Part shown: in pieces, positions 55,133 to 63,823 of the stretch
Numbering within the stretch: the first letter of the stretch is position 1
Layout of the letters: every line of letters starts with the position of its first letter
From: Sphingoaurantiacus capsulatus
GTDB taxonomy: Bacteria > Pseudomonadota > Alphaproteobacteria > Sphingomonadales > Sphingomonadaceae
Length of the DNA stretch: 64,000 bases
NCBI RefSeq assembly: GCF_042648405.1
Contig: NZ_JBHRXV010000004.1
Span: 186,001 to 250,000 of the forward strand
Direction of reading: 5' to 3'
Program-made: the position numbers and the translations under genes
Notes under the pieces: generated by a model
What the model was told of the DNA's origin: nothing
The model's input: only the letters and a program-made list of their open reading frames with translations
Databases searched by the model: none

Positions 55133-55939
55133 TTACCTCTTGGGCGGGGTGAGCGCATTCGGCGAAGCGTCGCCAAGCGACGAGCCGCCATCGACGTCGA
55201 GGATCGCGCCGGTGATGTAGGCGGCATTGTCGCTGGCGAGGTAGAGCGCCATGTCGGCGATGTCGCGCTTGGTGCCGTAATCGCGCAGCGGGATGCGGCC
55301 CTTCAGCGCCGCTTCGGCGGCCGGCGAGGCGGCGAGGCGCTGCATGCCTTCGGTCTCCGAAATCGGGCCGGGCGAGATGCCGTTGACGCGAATGCCCGCC
55401 GGGCCCCACTCCATCGCCAGCACGCGGGTCAGCATGTTGATGCCCGCCTTCGCCGCGCAGGCGTGTGCCTGGAACATCATCGGATGGGTGCCCTGTCCCG
55501 CGGTGATCGCGATCAGCGAGGCGCCGGGCTTCTTCACATAGTCGAAGCAGGCGCGGAACACGTTGAAGGTGCCGATCAGATCGATGTCGACGACGGTCTT
55601 GAAGGCGTTCGCCGACATGCCGACGACGGGGGCGAGGAAGTTGCCCGCCGCGCCCGAGACCAGCACGTCGATCTCGCCGAACTTGTCGCGGGTGGCGGCG
55701 AGGCTGGTCTCGACGCCCGCATAGTCGCGCACGTCGACGCTGGTGCCCCAGGCGGTGCCGCCGGCATCGGTGATGGTCTTCACCGCCGCGTCGATCTTGT
55801 CCTGGCTGCGGCTGACGATGGCGACCTTCGCACCCTGTGCCGCGAGGCGCTGCGCGATGCCGAGGTTGATGCCGCTCGACCCGCCGGCGATGTAGGCGAC
55901 CTTGCCGGCCAGCACCTGATCCTTGAACGCATCAGCCAT
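55133..55939 (-). CDS. 2,4-dienoyl-CoA reductase-type SDR (DECR2-like)
   Basis: Protein of 268 residues, short-chain dehydrogenase fold, start ATG 55939. The nucleotide loop is AGGSSGINLGIA. The stretches FQAHACAAKAGINMLTRVLA and WGPAGIRVNGISPGPISETEG strongly resemble peroxisomal 2,4-dienoyl-CoA reductase (DECR2), in which the usual SDR Tyr is absent; here too no YxxxK motif is present. It reduces 2,4-dienoyl-CoA during unsaturated fatty acid beta-oxidation and fits the downstream dehydrogenase. Confidence 0.88.
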   Translation of the reverse strand: MADAFKDQVLAGKVAYIAGGSSGINLGIAQRLAAQGAKVAIVSRSQDKIDAAVKTITDAGGTAWGTSVDVRDYAGVETSLAATRDKFGEIDVLVSGAAGNFLAPVVGMSANAFKTVVDIDLIGTFNVFRACFDYVKKPGASLIAITAGQGTHPMMFQAHACAAKAGINMLTRVLAMEWGPAGIRVNGISPGPISETEGMQRLAASPAAEAALKGRIPLRDYGTKRDIADMALYLASDNAAYITGAILDVDGGSSLGDASPNALTPPKR

Positions 55940-56063
55940 CTTCGACTCCCCTTTGTCCTGCCGCTTCTTCTGTGGCGGCAGGCGCACCGATATGGCAACC
56001 GACCATTGTCACTAGGGCCGCTGATGGCGCAATGACCCCGCAGCAACTGCCGGAGACCTCTTC

Positions 56064-56939
56064 ATGCCCCTGCACGGCCCCACCTCGCACAGCTTCGTTT
56101 CGCAGCGGCTGCGCCTCCATTATGCCGACTGGGGCAATGAGGATGCGCCGCCGCTGCTGCTCGTTCATGGCGGGCGCGACCACGGCCGCAGCTGGGACTG
56201 GGTGGCGGAGCGGCTGCGCAAGGACTGGCACGTCATCGCCCCCGACCTGCGCGGCCACGGCGACAGCGCCTGGTCGCCGGACGGGCACTACGACATCACC
56301 GCGATGATCTATGACCTCGCGCAACTGGTGAACCAGCTCGACGTCGAGCAGGTGACGATCGTCGCGCATTCGCTCGGCGGCAACGTCTCGCTGCGTTTCA
56401 CCGGCCTCTATCCGGAGAAGGTGCGCAAGCTCGTCGCAATCGAGGGGCTGGGGCCGTCGCCGAAAGTGCTCGCCGATCGGGCGCAGACGCCGTTCGCCGA
56501 GCGCTGGCGCAAGTGGATCGCCGACAAGCGCACCGCCGCCGGCCGGTTGCCCAAGCGCTATGCCACCTTCGAAGACGCGCTGGCGCGGATGAAGGCGGAG
56601 AATGCCTATCTGACCGACGAGCAGGCCCGCCACCTGACCGTGCACGGCATCAGCCGCAACGAGGACGGGACGTGGAGCTGGAAGTTCGACAACCACCTCA
56701 ACGTCTGGCCGTTCAACGACATCCCGCAGGCGGAGATCGAGCAACTGTGGGCGGCGATCAGCTGCCCGACCCTGCTGCTCTATGGCGCCGACAGCTGGGC
56801 GTCGAACCCGGAGAAGGACGGGCGCATCGCGCATTTCAGCAATGCCCGCGTCGTCGAGTTCGAGAATGCCGGCCACTGGCTGCACCATGACCAGTTCGAG
56901 CGGTTCATGGGCGAGGTCACCACATTCCTCGCGGAATAG
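56064..56939 (+). CDS. alpha/beta hydrolase
   Basis: Protein of 291 residues. The nucleophile S103 lies in AHSLGG; LLLVHGGRDHGRSW forms the oxyanion region; DLRGHGDS and the C-terminal ENAGHWLHHD (catalytic His) are visible. It resembles epoxide hydrolase/haloalkane-like esterases of the abhydrolase-1 family. Substrate unknown. It is divergent from the reductase operon. Confidence 0.9.
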   Translation: MPLHGPTSHSFVSQRLRLHYADWGNEDAPPLLLVHGGRDHGRSWDWVAERLRKDWHVIAPDLRGHGDSAWSPDGHYDITAMIYDLAQLVNQLDVEQVTIVAHSLGGNVSLRFTGLYPEKVRKLVAIEGLGPSPKVLADRAQTPFAERWRKWIADKRTAAGRLPKRYATFEDALARMKAENAYLTDEQARHLTVHGISRNEDGTWSWKFDNHLNVWPFNDIPQAEIEQLWAAISCPTLLLYGADSWASNPEKDGRIAHFSNARVVEFENAGHWLHHDQFERFMGEVTTFLAE

Positions 56940-57041
56940 TTTCGGCAAAGATTGCGAAGATCAAATGCGGGGGCGATGCCCCCTCCACCCGGCCCTGCCA
57001 TCTAGGCTCCATCGAACCGCTGCCCCCCGATGGAGATTCAC

Positions 57042-57551
57042 ATGACCAAGTTCATCCCCGCCGCCGCCGCGCTGCTGCTGGCCGGCACCGCGATTGCCGC
57101 CACTGCCCAGCCCCTCCCCGCCGAGCCGATCGGCATCGCCCGCGCCGTCGCCATCGCCGAAAAGGGCCTGTCGGCCCGCGCGCTTGAGGCCGAGCTTGAG
57201 CATGAGAAGGGCCAGCTCTTCTACGAGATCGAGCTGGTGCGCGGCGGCGCCCTCTATGAAGCGCGCGTCGATGCGACGAACGGCAAGCTGCTGTCGAGCG
57301 GCAAGAAGCGCATGGAGAGCCTGTGGGCGAGCTGGTTTGCCAAGGAGAAGCTCAGCAAGGCGCCGCGCCCGCTGAGCGCCTCGCTCGCCGCGCTGGAGGC
57401 CGAGACCGGCGGCAAGGTCGAGGAAGTCGGCTTCGACATCGAGAAGGGCCGCGCGGTCTATGAGGTCGAGCTGACCACTGCCGCCGGCACCGCCGAGATC
57501 GCGCTCGACCCGGCGACCGGCAAGCGTCTGCCGTCGATCTACGCTGACTGA
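57042..57551 (+). CDS. secreted protein with two PepSY domains
   Basis: Protein of 169 residues. The ATG at 57042 follows GGAG and starts a signal peptide (MTKFIPAAAALLLAGTAIAA). Two PepSY-like repeats occur: QLFYEIELVRGGALYEARVDATNGKLL and RAVYEVELTTAAGTAEIALDPATGKRL. It is probably periplasmic. The adjacent two-component system (57641-59661) is of the type that often controls PepSY proteins. Confidence 0.85.
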   Translation: MTKFIPAAAALLLAGTAIAATAQPLPAEPIGIARAVAIAEKGLSARALEAELEHEKGQLFYEIELVRGGALYEARVDATNGKLLSSGKKRMESLWASWFAKEKLSKAPRPLSASLAALEAETGGKVEEVGFDIEKGRAVYEVELTTAAGTAEIALDPATGKRLPSIYAD

Positions 57552-57640
57552 GGTCTTCGACCTGATCTTGTTGGGCGGGGCGTTCCGTTGGAGCGTCCCG
57601 CCCTTCATGCTACCGAAGCCGCCCGGAAGGAGCCTGCCCG

Positions 57641-58315
57641 TTGCGCCTGTTGCTGGTCGAGGATGACGCCCGTGTCGGCGAGCATGTCGCAAAGGGACTG
57701 CGCCAGGCCGGGCATCTGGTCGAGCATGTGAGCGACGGCCGCGAAGGGCTGTTTCGCGTCGCGGGCGAGACCTACGACGTGGTGATCCTCGACCGCATGC
57801 TGCCGGGCGTCGACGGCCTGAAAATCCTGCAGACGATGCGCGCCACCGGCGACACCACGCCAGTGCTGTTCCTGTCCGCGCTCGGCGAGGTCGACGAGCG
57901 GGTGAAGGGGCTGACCGCCGGCGCCGACGATTATCTGGCGAAGCCGTTCGCGCTGTCCGAACTGCAGGCGCGCGTCGAGGCGCTGGGGCGGCGCGGGCCG
58001 GTGCAGACCGAGACGACCAGGCTGACGCTCGGCGATCTGGAGATCGACCTGCTCGGCCGTGAGGTGCGGCGGGCCGGCAAGCGCATCGACCTGACCGACC
58101 GCGAATTCCGCATCCTCGACCATCTGGTGCGCAACGCCGGGCGCGTGGTCACCCGGTCGATGCTGCTCGAATCGGTGTGGGACTATCAGTTCGACCCGCA
58201 GACCAACATCGTCGACCAGCATGTCAGCCGGCTGCGCCAGAAGGTGGATCGCGACCAGAGCGTCGCGCTGATCCACACGGTGCGCGGCGTTGGCTATGTG
58301 GCCAGGGCGGACTGA
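57641..58315 (+). CDS. OmpR-family response regulator
   Basis: Protein of 224 residues starting at TTG 57641 (GGAAGGA about 10 nt upstream). Receiver: acidic pair D8/D9, phosphoacceptor D51 in VVILDRMLPG and K101 in LAKPF. Effector: winged helix with ELDLLGREVRRAGKRIDLTDREFRILDHLVRN-type layout and the recognition region TNIVDQHVSRLRQKVD. It overlaps the start of the histidine kinase gene (TGATG). With the kinase it forms a standard two-component system, possibly sensing a periplasmic signal linked to the upstream PepSY protein. Confidence 0.93.
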   Translation: MRLLLVEDDARVGEHVAKGLRQAGHLVEHVSDGREGLFRVAGETYDVVILDRMLPGVDGLKILQTMRATGDTTPVLFLSALGEVDERVKGLTAGADDYLAKPFALSELQARVEALGRRGPVQTETTRLTLGDLEIDLLGREVRRAGKRIDLTDREFRILDHLVRNAGRVVTRSMLLESVWDYQFDPQTNIVDQHVSRLRQKVDRDQSVALIHTVRGVGYVARAD

Positions 58316-59661
58316 TGCGCCTTTTTCGCAGCCTCACCTTCCGGCTGGCGCTGATCTATCTCGCGCTGTTCGCGATCTCGGTGGCGCTGCTGCTCGCGGT
58401 CACTTGGTGGTCGACGGTGATCCAGCCGATCGAGGATGTCGAGGAGTCGGTGCTCGCCGAGGCCGATGCGCTCGCCGACATCTATATCGTCGACGGGCGC
58501 AGAGCGCTCGAAGCGGCGCTGGCGCAGCGCGCGACGACGATCTCCGAGCGCAAGGCCTTCCACGCCTTCACCGGCACCGACGGCGGCATCGTCGCCAACC
58601 TGCCCACCTGGCCGTCGCGCGCCAGCAGCGGCTTCGCGCGCTTCGAGGCCGACCTCTATGTCGACGGCGACGAGGATGACTACGAGGCGCTAGTCTATGA
58701 GCAGGTGTTCAAGGACGGCGCGCGGCTGTTCGTCGGCCGCGACGTGGAGGACATCGCCGAGCGCGAGGAGCTGATCCAGCAGATGCTGCTGTGGGGCGCC
58801 GCGGCCGTGCTGGTGCTGGGCCTTGCCGGTGGCGTGGTGATGAGCCTCGCGGTCGGGCGGCGCATCGAGGCGGTGAATGCCACCGCGCGCAAGGTGATCG
58901 CCGGCGACCTGTCCGGCCGGGTACCGACGCGCGGCAGCGGCGACGATTTCGACCAATTGGGCGACACGCTTAACGATATGCTCGGGCGCATCGAGGAGCT
59001 GGTCGAGGCGGTGAGCCGGGTCTCCGACAGCATCGCGCATGAGCTTCGCACGCCGCTGGCACGATTGCAGGCGGATCTGGGCGAGCTGGGCGCGGCGCGC
59101 GATCCCGCCGCGCGGGCGGAACTGCTTGATGCGGCGATGGCGGAAGCGGCGCGGCTGCAGGCGACGTTCGATTCGCTGCTGCGCATCGCGCGACTGGAGA
59201 CCGGCCGCCACAGCATCGACCGCAAGCCGGTCCATCTCGAAGCGCTGCTGCGCGATGCCGCCGACTTCTATGCGCCCGAGATCGAAGCCCAGGGGCGGAC
59301 GCTTGATGTCGAGATTGCCAAGGGATTGGCGACGAGCGGCGACGCGAATTTGCTGTTCCAGGCGGTGACCAACCTGCTCGACAACGCGCTGAAACATGCA
59401 CCAGGGGGCAGCCGCATCCGGCTGACCGGGCGGCAGGAGCGCGGCGCGGTGATCGAGGTGGCCGACGATGGCCCGGGCATCCCGGCCGAGCATCGCGACC
59501 GGGTGACCGAGCGCTTCTACCGCGTGCCGGGATCGGACGGCCGGCCGGGCCTCGGGCTGGGACTGAGCGTCGTCGCGGCGGTCGCCCGCGCGCACGGCGG
59601 GGCGCTAGAGCTTGCGGACGGCGCGCCGGGGCTGGTGGTGCGGTTGCGCCTGCCCGCCTGA
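58315..59661 (+). CDS. sensor histidine kinase
   Basis: Protein of 448 residues. Two membrane helices (about 9-33 and 158-181) frame a periplasmic sensor domain of about 120 residues. A HAMP domain follows (180-235), then the dimerisation/phosphoacceptor helix with H242 in SIAHELRTPLARLQ, and a catalytic ATP-binding domain with N box (TNLLDNALKHAP), G1 (VADDGPGIP) and G2 (GLGLGLSVV). It phosphorylates the regulator encoded upstream. Confidence 0.94.
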   Translation: MRLFRSLTFRLALIYLALFAISVALLLAVTWWSTVIQPIEDVEESVLAEADALADIYIVDGRRALEAALAQRATTISERKAFHAFTGTDGGIVANLPTWPSRASSGFARFEADLYVDGDEDDYEALVYEQVFKDGARLFVGRDVEDIAEREELIQQMLLWGAAAVLVLGLAGGVVMSLAVGRRIEAVNATARKVIAGDLSGRVPTRGSGDDFDQLGDTLNDMLGRIEELVEAVSRVSDSIAHELRTPLARLQADLGELGAARDPAARAELLDAAMAEAARLQATFDSLLRIARLETGRHSIDRKPVHLEALLRDAADFYAPEIEAQGRTLDVEIAKGLATSGDANLLFQAVTNLLDNALKHAPGGSRIRLTGRQERGAVIEVADDGPGIPAEHRDRVTERFYRVPGSDGRPGLGLGLSVVAAVARAHGGALELADGAPGLVVRLRLPA

Positions 59662-59714
59662 CCCACGCGGCGCCTCGACCCAGAGGCCGCACCAGCGGAG
59701 CAACAGCACGATCA

Positions 59715-60323
59715 TCAGAAGGCGACCCGGGCGCGGCGGGCGGCGAGCAGGCGCCAGCCGATAAGCAGCGCGACACTCGCCCACAGCCACGGCGCGGCCG
59801 AGGCGATCAGCTTCACGATCAGTTCGACGTTGAGGCCGAGCGTGTAGCCGACGATACCAAGCAGGCCGTACCAGACGGCGAAGCCGGCGAAGGTGAAGGC
59901 GAGGAAGCGCCCGAGCGGCATGCCGGCGAGGCCGGCGGGGATCGAGATATGGACGCGCATGCCGGGCACGATGCGCGCAATGAAGATCGTCCAGCCGCCG
60001 TAGCGCGCGAACCAGGCGGCGGGCTTGTCGACGACCTTGGCGGCAAGGCCGAAGAAGCGGCCGTGGCGCTCGGCGAGACGGCGCAGCCGGTCGGGACCGA
60101 AAGCGCGGGCAGCGGCGTACCACATAGTCGCGCCGGCGGTGGCGCCGAGGATCGCGGCGAAGGTGGCGCCGGCAAGGCTCATCTCGCCGCGTGCGGCGGC
60201 GACGCCGACCAGCGGCATGATCAGCTCGGAGGGGATCGGCGGGATCAGCGTCTCGATGAACATCAAGAGCGCCACGCCGACATAGCCGAGCTGCTCGATG
60301 GTCCGGGTGATGAAGTCGATCAT
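59715..60323 (-). CDS. DedA-family membrane protein
   Basis: Protein of 202 residues from ATG 60323. DedA/SNARE-associated features: the N-terminal LGYVGVALLMFIETLIPPIPSELIMPL re-entrant region, GATAGATMWYAAARAFG and FIARIVPGMRVHISIPAGLAGM (the conserved R and P). About four membrane segments. DedA proteins act as phospholipid flippases and support envelope homeostasis. Confidence 0.92.
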   Translation of the reverse strand: MIDFITRTIEQLGYVGVALLMFIETLIPPIPSELIMPLVGVAAARGEMSLAGATFAAILGATAGATMWYAAARAFGPDRLRRLAERHGRFFGLAAKVVDKPAAWFARYGGWTIFIARIVPGMRVHISIPAGLAGMPLGRFLAFTFAGFAVWYGLLGIVGYTLGLNVELIVKLIASAAPWLWASVALLIGWRLLAARRARVAF

Positions 60324-60329
60324 TTCTGC

Positions 60330-60383
60330 CCCACGCCGCTGTCTCCCGCTCGCCCTAGCGGGAGCGGGTGGACACGGCGTGGG
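60330..60383 (-). terminator. long nested hairpin between DUF6644 and DedA genes
   Basis: CCCACGCCG (60330-60338) pairs with CGGCGTGGG (60375-60383), and inside TGTC/GACA and CCCGCT/AGCGGG pair further. It sits after the stop of the minus-strand DUF6644 gene and just before the DedA start. No U-run. Confidence 0.45.
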
Positions 60384-60410
60384 CCGCACATTTGTTTCCG
60401 CCCATGTTCG

Positions 60411-60890
60411 CTAAACGTAGGCGATGAGGCGTCCAAAGGCGGCGGCAAGCAGCCAGAAAATGAGGGACGCGAAGCCGGCGGCGCGCGCGCCCGCCGGCAC
60501 CCGGTCGTACCAGCCCGCGACCCGCCGTCGCCACAGGAGGGCGAACAGCGCGGCGTTGGCGAGGCCGAGCGCGATCATCACCAGCTTCCGGAGGAACATC
60601 GGGTTGGCGACCAGCGAGCGGGCGTCGGCAGCAAACATCACCGCGCCGCTGGCGACGAGCAACAACAGCCCGGTGATGGCGAGTGGAGTCAGCGCGGCGA
60701 GCAGCGGCTCGATGGGCACCCGGCGGATCAGGCCGGTGAGGCGCAGGTCGACGACGCCGATGCCGCCGAGCAGCAGCACGAGGCCGAGCAGATGCGCGAG
60801 ATTGGCGGCCGGATAGGCGACCGCCGACCCGCGCGCCCAGGCGCCGAACGAGGAGGCCTCGACCAGCGCCGCGAGGTCGGCGACGCTCAG
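60411..60890 (-). CDS. DUF6644-like membrane protein, possible CTG start
   Basis: About 159 residues. The protein-like frame begins directly at the upstream gene's stop: a CTG at 60890 overlaps its TGA (CTGA) and opens LSVADLAALVEASSFGAWARGS, then AANLAHLLGLVLLLGGIGVVDLRLTGL. This matches DUF6644 membrane proteins, whose first helix and conserved DLRLLGL-like motif are needed. No ATG, GTG or TTG occurs in frame upstream; the first standard codon is GTG 60779, which would cut off the first 37 residues, including family-conserved sequence. About four membrane helices. Either a rare CTG start or a frameshift is implied. Confidence 0.7.
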   Translation of the reverse strand: MSVADLAALVEASSFGAWARGSAVAYPAANLAHLLGLVLLLGGIGVVDLRLTGLIRRVPIEPLLAALTPLAITGLLLLVASGAVMFAADARSLVANPMFLRKLVMIALGLANAALFALLWRRRVAGWYDRVPAGARAAGFASLIFWLLAAAFGRLIAYV

Positions 60891-61234
60891 CGCAGCTCGA
60901 CCGTCTTGCCGGCGGCGATCACGCGTTCGATGCGCATTTCGGGGGTGCCGTCGGTGCGCGGATAGCCGACAAGCGTCACCTTCTTGCCCGGCGCGACCAT
61001 TTCCTTCGTCAGCCCGCGCGTCTCCATGCGCGCGACCGGCGCGAGGACGACGTCCCAGCTCTTGCCCTGATAGGTGACCTTGGCGGCGCCGTGCGGGTTG
61101 CCCCAGGTGACGCTGTCGAGCGCGGCGGTGATCTCGATGGTCTTGGCCGCGTCATACGAGCTCCAGCCATGGTGCGCCTGCACCGGGCCGGCCACAGCAG
61201 CGGCGAGCAGCGCCGCGGCGAGAAACTTCTTCAT
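60887..61234 (-). CDS. DUF6152 secreted protein
   Basis: Protein of 115 residues from ATG 61234 with a signal peptide (MKKFLAAALLAAAVAGPVQA) and mature HHGWSSYDAAKTIEITAALD, the DUF6152 pattern with VTWGNPHG and a final EMRIERVIAAG. Its TGA overlaps the presumed CTG start of the DUF6644 gene, a pairing I remember from other genomes. Function unknown; the paired His at the mature N-terminus may bind metal. Confidence 0.85.
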   Translation of the reverse strand: MKKFLAAALLAAAVAGPVQAHHGWSSYDAAKTIEITAALDSVTWGNPHGAAKVTYQGKSWDVVLAPVARMETRGLTKEMVAPGKKVTLVGYPRTDGTPEMRIERVIAAGKTVELR

Positions 61235-61299
61235 CACCCTCTCCCTTGCGAGCCCCCGCTCGGCGGCGATTGAACACCGCGCGAGCCGGGATCGCAAGG

Positions 61300-62007
61300 T
61301 CAGGCGGTGCGGCGCCGCGTCGCGAGGCCGAGGAGGCCGAGGCCGAACAGCGCGAGCATCGCCGGCTCGGGAACTTCGGCGACATCGGCCGAGCGCAGCA
61401 CCACCGCGTTGAGGTTGGTGCACTGTTGCCCGCTGCACTGCCCGCTGAGGTTGGTGTAACCGCGGAAGCTCTGCGTCGCGGCGTCGGCGACGAAGGTGCC
61501 GATGGTGAAGATCGCCTGGTTGTGCGCGTAGCCGGCGGTCGAATTGCCGACCATGTCCGACCAATACTGGACCTGGTGGCCGCAGCAGCCGCGGTTATCG
61601 AGCGAGAAGATCTGCAGCGAATATTCGCGGCCGATGGTGAGGTTGGTCAGCGTCGCGGTCTGCTGCCCATCGAAGGCGAAGCCGCCGAGCGCGCTGTTGA
61701 AGGCGCTGTTCGAGGTGCCGTAGAATTCGGCGCAGTTGCCGCCGCAGATGCCGTAGGCGCCGCCGACCTGCACCGAGCCGGTACCGTTGATCTGGCCCTG
61801 CTCGAAACTGACGACGCTGTTGTCGGCGAGCGTCACATCGACCGGCCCCATGCCGTTCCACGACACCGCATATTCGATGGTACCGCCAAGGTTCAGCGCG
61901 GCGTCGGCGGTGGTGATGGCGGTCGGCGCCTGCCAGGTGATCGGCGCGGCGGCGAGCGGCGCGGCGGCGAGCGCAACGGCGCCGACGAAAGCAGCAACAA
62001 ACTTCAT
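61300..62007 (-). CDS. PEP-CTERM-sorted exported protein
   Basis: Protein of 235 residues with a signal peptide (MKFVAAFVGAVALAAAPLAA) and a C-terminal PEP-CTERM signal: VPEPAMLALFGLGLLGLA followed by TRRRTA. Such proteins are processed by an exosortase and usually go to the envelope or extracellular matrix. The middle is Gly/Asn-rich with several cysteines (ICGGNCAE, NRGCCGH, QCSGQQC). Ligand unknown. Confidence 0.88.
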   Translation of the reverse strand: MKFVAAFVGAVALAAAPLAAAPITWQAPTAITTADAALNLGGTIEYAVSWNGMGPVDVTLADNSVVSFEQGQINGTGSVQVGGAYGICGGNCAEFYGTSNSAFNSALGGFAFDGQQTATLTNLTIGREYSLQIFSLDNRGCCGHQVQYWSDMVGNSTAGYAHNQAIFTIGTFVADAATQSFRGYTNLSGQCSGQQCTNLNAVVLRSADVAEVPEPAMLALFGLGLLGLATRRRTA

Positions 62008-62138
62008 GTGGAAAATTCCCCCCGATTTGGAGGAATCTGAAGCAGCAGCCGTGCCATATGCGGTTAAGTCATCGATTCCCGTGGGTTAGCGTGAATCGAA
62101 TGTTGCACATTGTTGCGGAGTGTAAAGGCCGCCGACGT

Positions 62139-62345
62139 TTAGTCGTGATTTTTCGGGGATTTAGCCTCAGCTTCGTCGGCCGCGCGCTCCCGATCAGCGC
62201 CGAGCTTGTTCAGCCGCATCCGGTCCATCTCGGCATTGAGGAAGCCCACCATCGAGTGGGGCGCATCGCGACCAAGACTGTCGCGCAGCTCCTCCCACCT
62301 GTCGATGCGACGGTCGACGTCGCCACCCCGTTCATCGTCGTTCAT
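62139..62345 (-). CDS. small charged hypothetical protein
   Basis: Protein of 68 residues from ATG 62345 (a TTG two codons upstream is also possible). Very rich in Asp, Glu and Arg (NDDERGGDVDRRIDRWEELRD, ADRERAADEAEAKSPKNHD). Soluble and helical. No family recognised, and ribosome binding site support is weak. Confidence 0.5.
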   Translation of the reverse strand: MNDDERGGDVDRRIDRWEELRDSLGRDAPHSMVGFLNAEMDRMRLNKLGADRERAADEAEAKSPKNHD

Positions 62346-62429
62346 ACGCAACGCAACTCTTTACCTAGGGACTGCTAACGCCCCGCCCTATGTTCGGCTT
62401 CAGACATAAGCTCCCCCGCGACCACGAAA

Positions 62430-62464
62430 GACGCCCGCCCGCGAGATGCCGCGAGGCGGGCGTC
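62430..62464 (-). terminator. hairpin with minus-strand U-run
   Basis: GACGCCCGCC (62430-62439) pairs perfectly with GGCGGGCGTC (62455-62464), with an inner CGCG/CGCG. Read on the minus strand it is followed by TTTCGT. No minus-strand gene is visible just upstream of it, so the transcript it would end is unknown. Confidence 0.5.
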
Positions 62465-62553
62465 GGTTCGCGCCATTGAACCAAGGAGTACGCCGCACCG
62501 GCGGAACGCTGCCGATGGTCGACCGCCCGTGCCGAGGCGATCAAAGCGATAAC

Positions 62554-62575
62554 GGAGCTAACTTAAGTTAGTTCC
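62554..62575. promoter_or_regulatory. palindromic operator-like site upstream of the TPR/TonB-like gene
   Basis: CTAACTTAAGTTAG (62558-62571) is a perfect 14-bp palindrome, extended to GGA-N-(palindrome)-N-TCC with symmetric outer bases. It is conspicuously AT-rich in a GC-rich gap, about 100 bp upstream of the gene at 62675. This is the size and symmetry of a TetR- or MarR-type operator. It has no terminator character. Confidence 0.5.
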
Positions 62576-62674
62576 GAAACGGCGGAATCACCGGGGATAT
62601 GCGGTAGTAGCGCGGGCGGCTCGACAGCGGATCGGCGCAATGTTCTGCTCGCGGGATCGCGAGGAGAGACGGCA

Positions 62675-63823
62675 ATGATCGGTCCCCTGGTGGCGCTACT
62701 GGCGATGCAGGCGGTTCCCGAGACCGATCCGACGATCACCGTCGTCGGGCGCAAGGCGATCGACGCCGAATATGCGGCATGCCGCGACGGCGGTTGCGAC
62801 CCCAATCGCGAGGCCAATGCGACCCTCGCCTATGCGCAGCAACAATTGCTCGCCGGCGATTATCGCGGATCGCGCAAGGCGCTGAAGCGTGCGATCCGCC
62901 GGCATAGCCAAAATGCAGCTACGCATCCTGACGCAGTGTCGGCGCTCTACGATGCCAATTCGACAGTCGCACTGCACGTCGGCGAGCACAGCGATGCGCG
63001 ACGGTCGGGCCTGCGCGCCATCGCGATCCTCGACAGAGCGCTTGGCGAAACCCACCCCCGCGCCGTCGCCGCAGTCGCGCAGCGCGGCAGCATGGAGGAG
63101 AAGATCGGCAACCTCGCCGAGGCCGAGCAATCCTATAAATCGGCCGCAAAGCGCGCGCGGGCGGCGGGCATGCCGCTGCTCGCCGATGTCGTCGACCTGC
63201 GCCGCGCCTGGCTGCTGGCGGCGCGCGACCAAGATGTTGCCGCGCAAAAACGGCTGACGCGGATGGCCGACGATGCGGGCGCCGATCGCCGCGTGCGGTT
63301 GCAGGCGGCGGTGCTGGCAGCGCGGGTGGCGCGCGAGCGCGAGGACTATCGCACCGCCGAGCGGATGATCGCGATGGTCGGCACGCAGCCGGCGAAGTCG
63401 AAACCGCTGCTGGTCTGGGCGCCGCCGATCAACGACGCCGTCAACCGGTCGGCCGAGCATGCCCGCCGCTACGGCATGGCGTCGGCAGCGACGGGCGCGA
63501 CCTCGGGAGAGATCGTGCCGATCCGTTGGGTGGACGTCGGATTCTGGGTTCGGCCTGACGGTAAGGTTGATGAGGTCGAGGTGCTGCGCGGATCGAAGCG
63601 GCAGGGCTGGGCGATCCCCGTCCTTCAATCGATCGAGGGCCGCCGCTATGCCGCCTTCGCGGCGACAACGGGCGACCCCGGCAATTACCGGATCGAGCGC
63701 TTCACCTTCGTCGCACCGGCGGTGATACCAATCAATTCGCTAATCAAGCGCAATGCCGGGAAGCCGGAGCTACGCTGGCTCGACATTACCGACGATCCTA
63801 CCCGCAAGCTGGAGACCAGCTAG
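62675..63823 (+). CDS. TPR-containing protein with TonB-like C-terminus (hypothetical)
   Basis: Protein of 382 residues. The N-terminus is weakly hydrophobic (MIGPLVALLAMQAVPETDP) and may be a signal peptide. The middle (about 40-240) is helical with tetratricopeptide-like units (ANATLAYAQQQLLAGDYRGSRKALKRA, LAEAEQSYKSAAKRARAAG). The C-terminal 110 residues (IVPIRWVDVGFWVRPDGKVDEVEVLRGSKRQGW, YRIERFTFVAP) resemble a TonB C-terminal domain. This layout is frequent among sphingomonad periplasmic proteins of unknown role. The palindrome at 62554-62575 is likely to regulate it. Confidence 0.78.
   Translation: MIGPLVALLAMQAVPETDPTITVVGRKAIDAEYAACRDGGCDPNREANATLAYAQQQLLAGDYRGSRKALKRAIRRHSQNAATHPDAVSALYDANSTVALHVGEHSDARRSGLRAIAILDRALGETHPRAVAAVAQRGSMEEKIGNLAEAEQSYKSAAKRARAAGMPLLADVVDLRRAWLLAARDQDVAAQKRLTRMADDAGADRRVRLQAAVLAARVAREREDYRTAERMIAMVGTQPAKSKPLLVWAPPINDAVNRSAEHARRYGMASAATGATSGEIVPIRWVDVGFWVRPDGKVDEVEVLRGSKRQGWAIPVLQSIEGRRYAAFAATTGDPGNYRIERFTFVAPAVIPINSLIKRNAGKPELRWLDITDDPTRKLETS

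Noticed and set aside
62352..62674. A small gene in the gap before the TPR protein
   Set aside because: No frame has a ribosome binding site and plausible composition; the gap is better explained by a hairpin and an operator-like palindrome.
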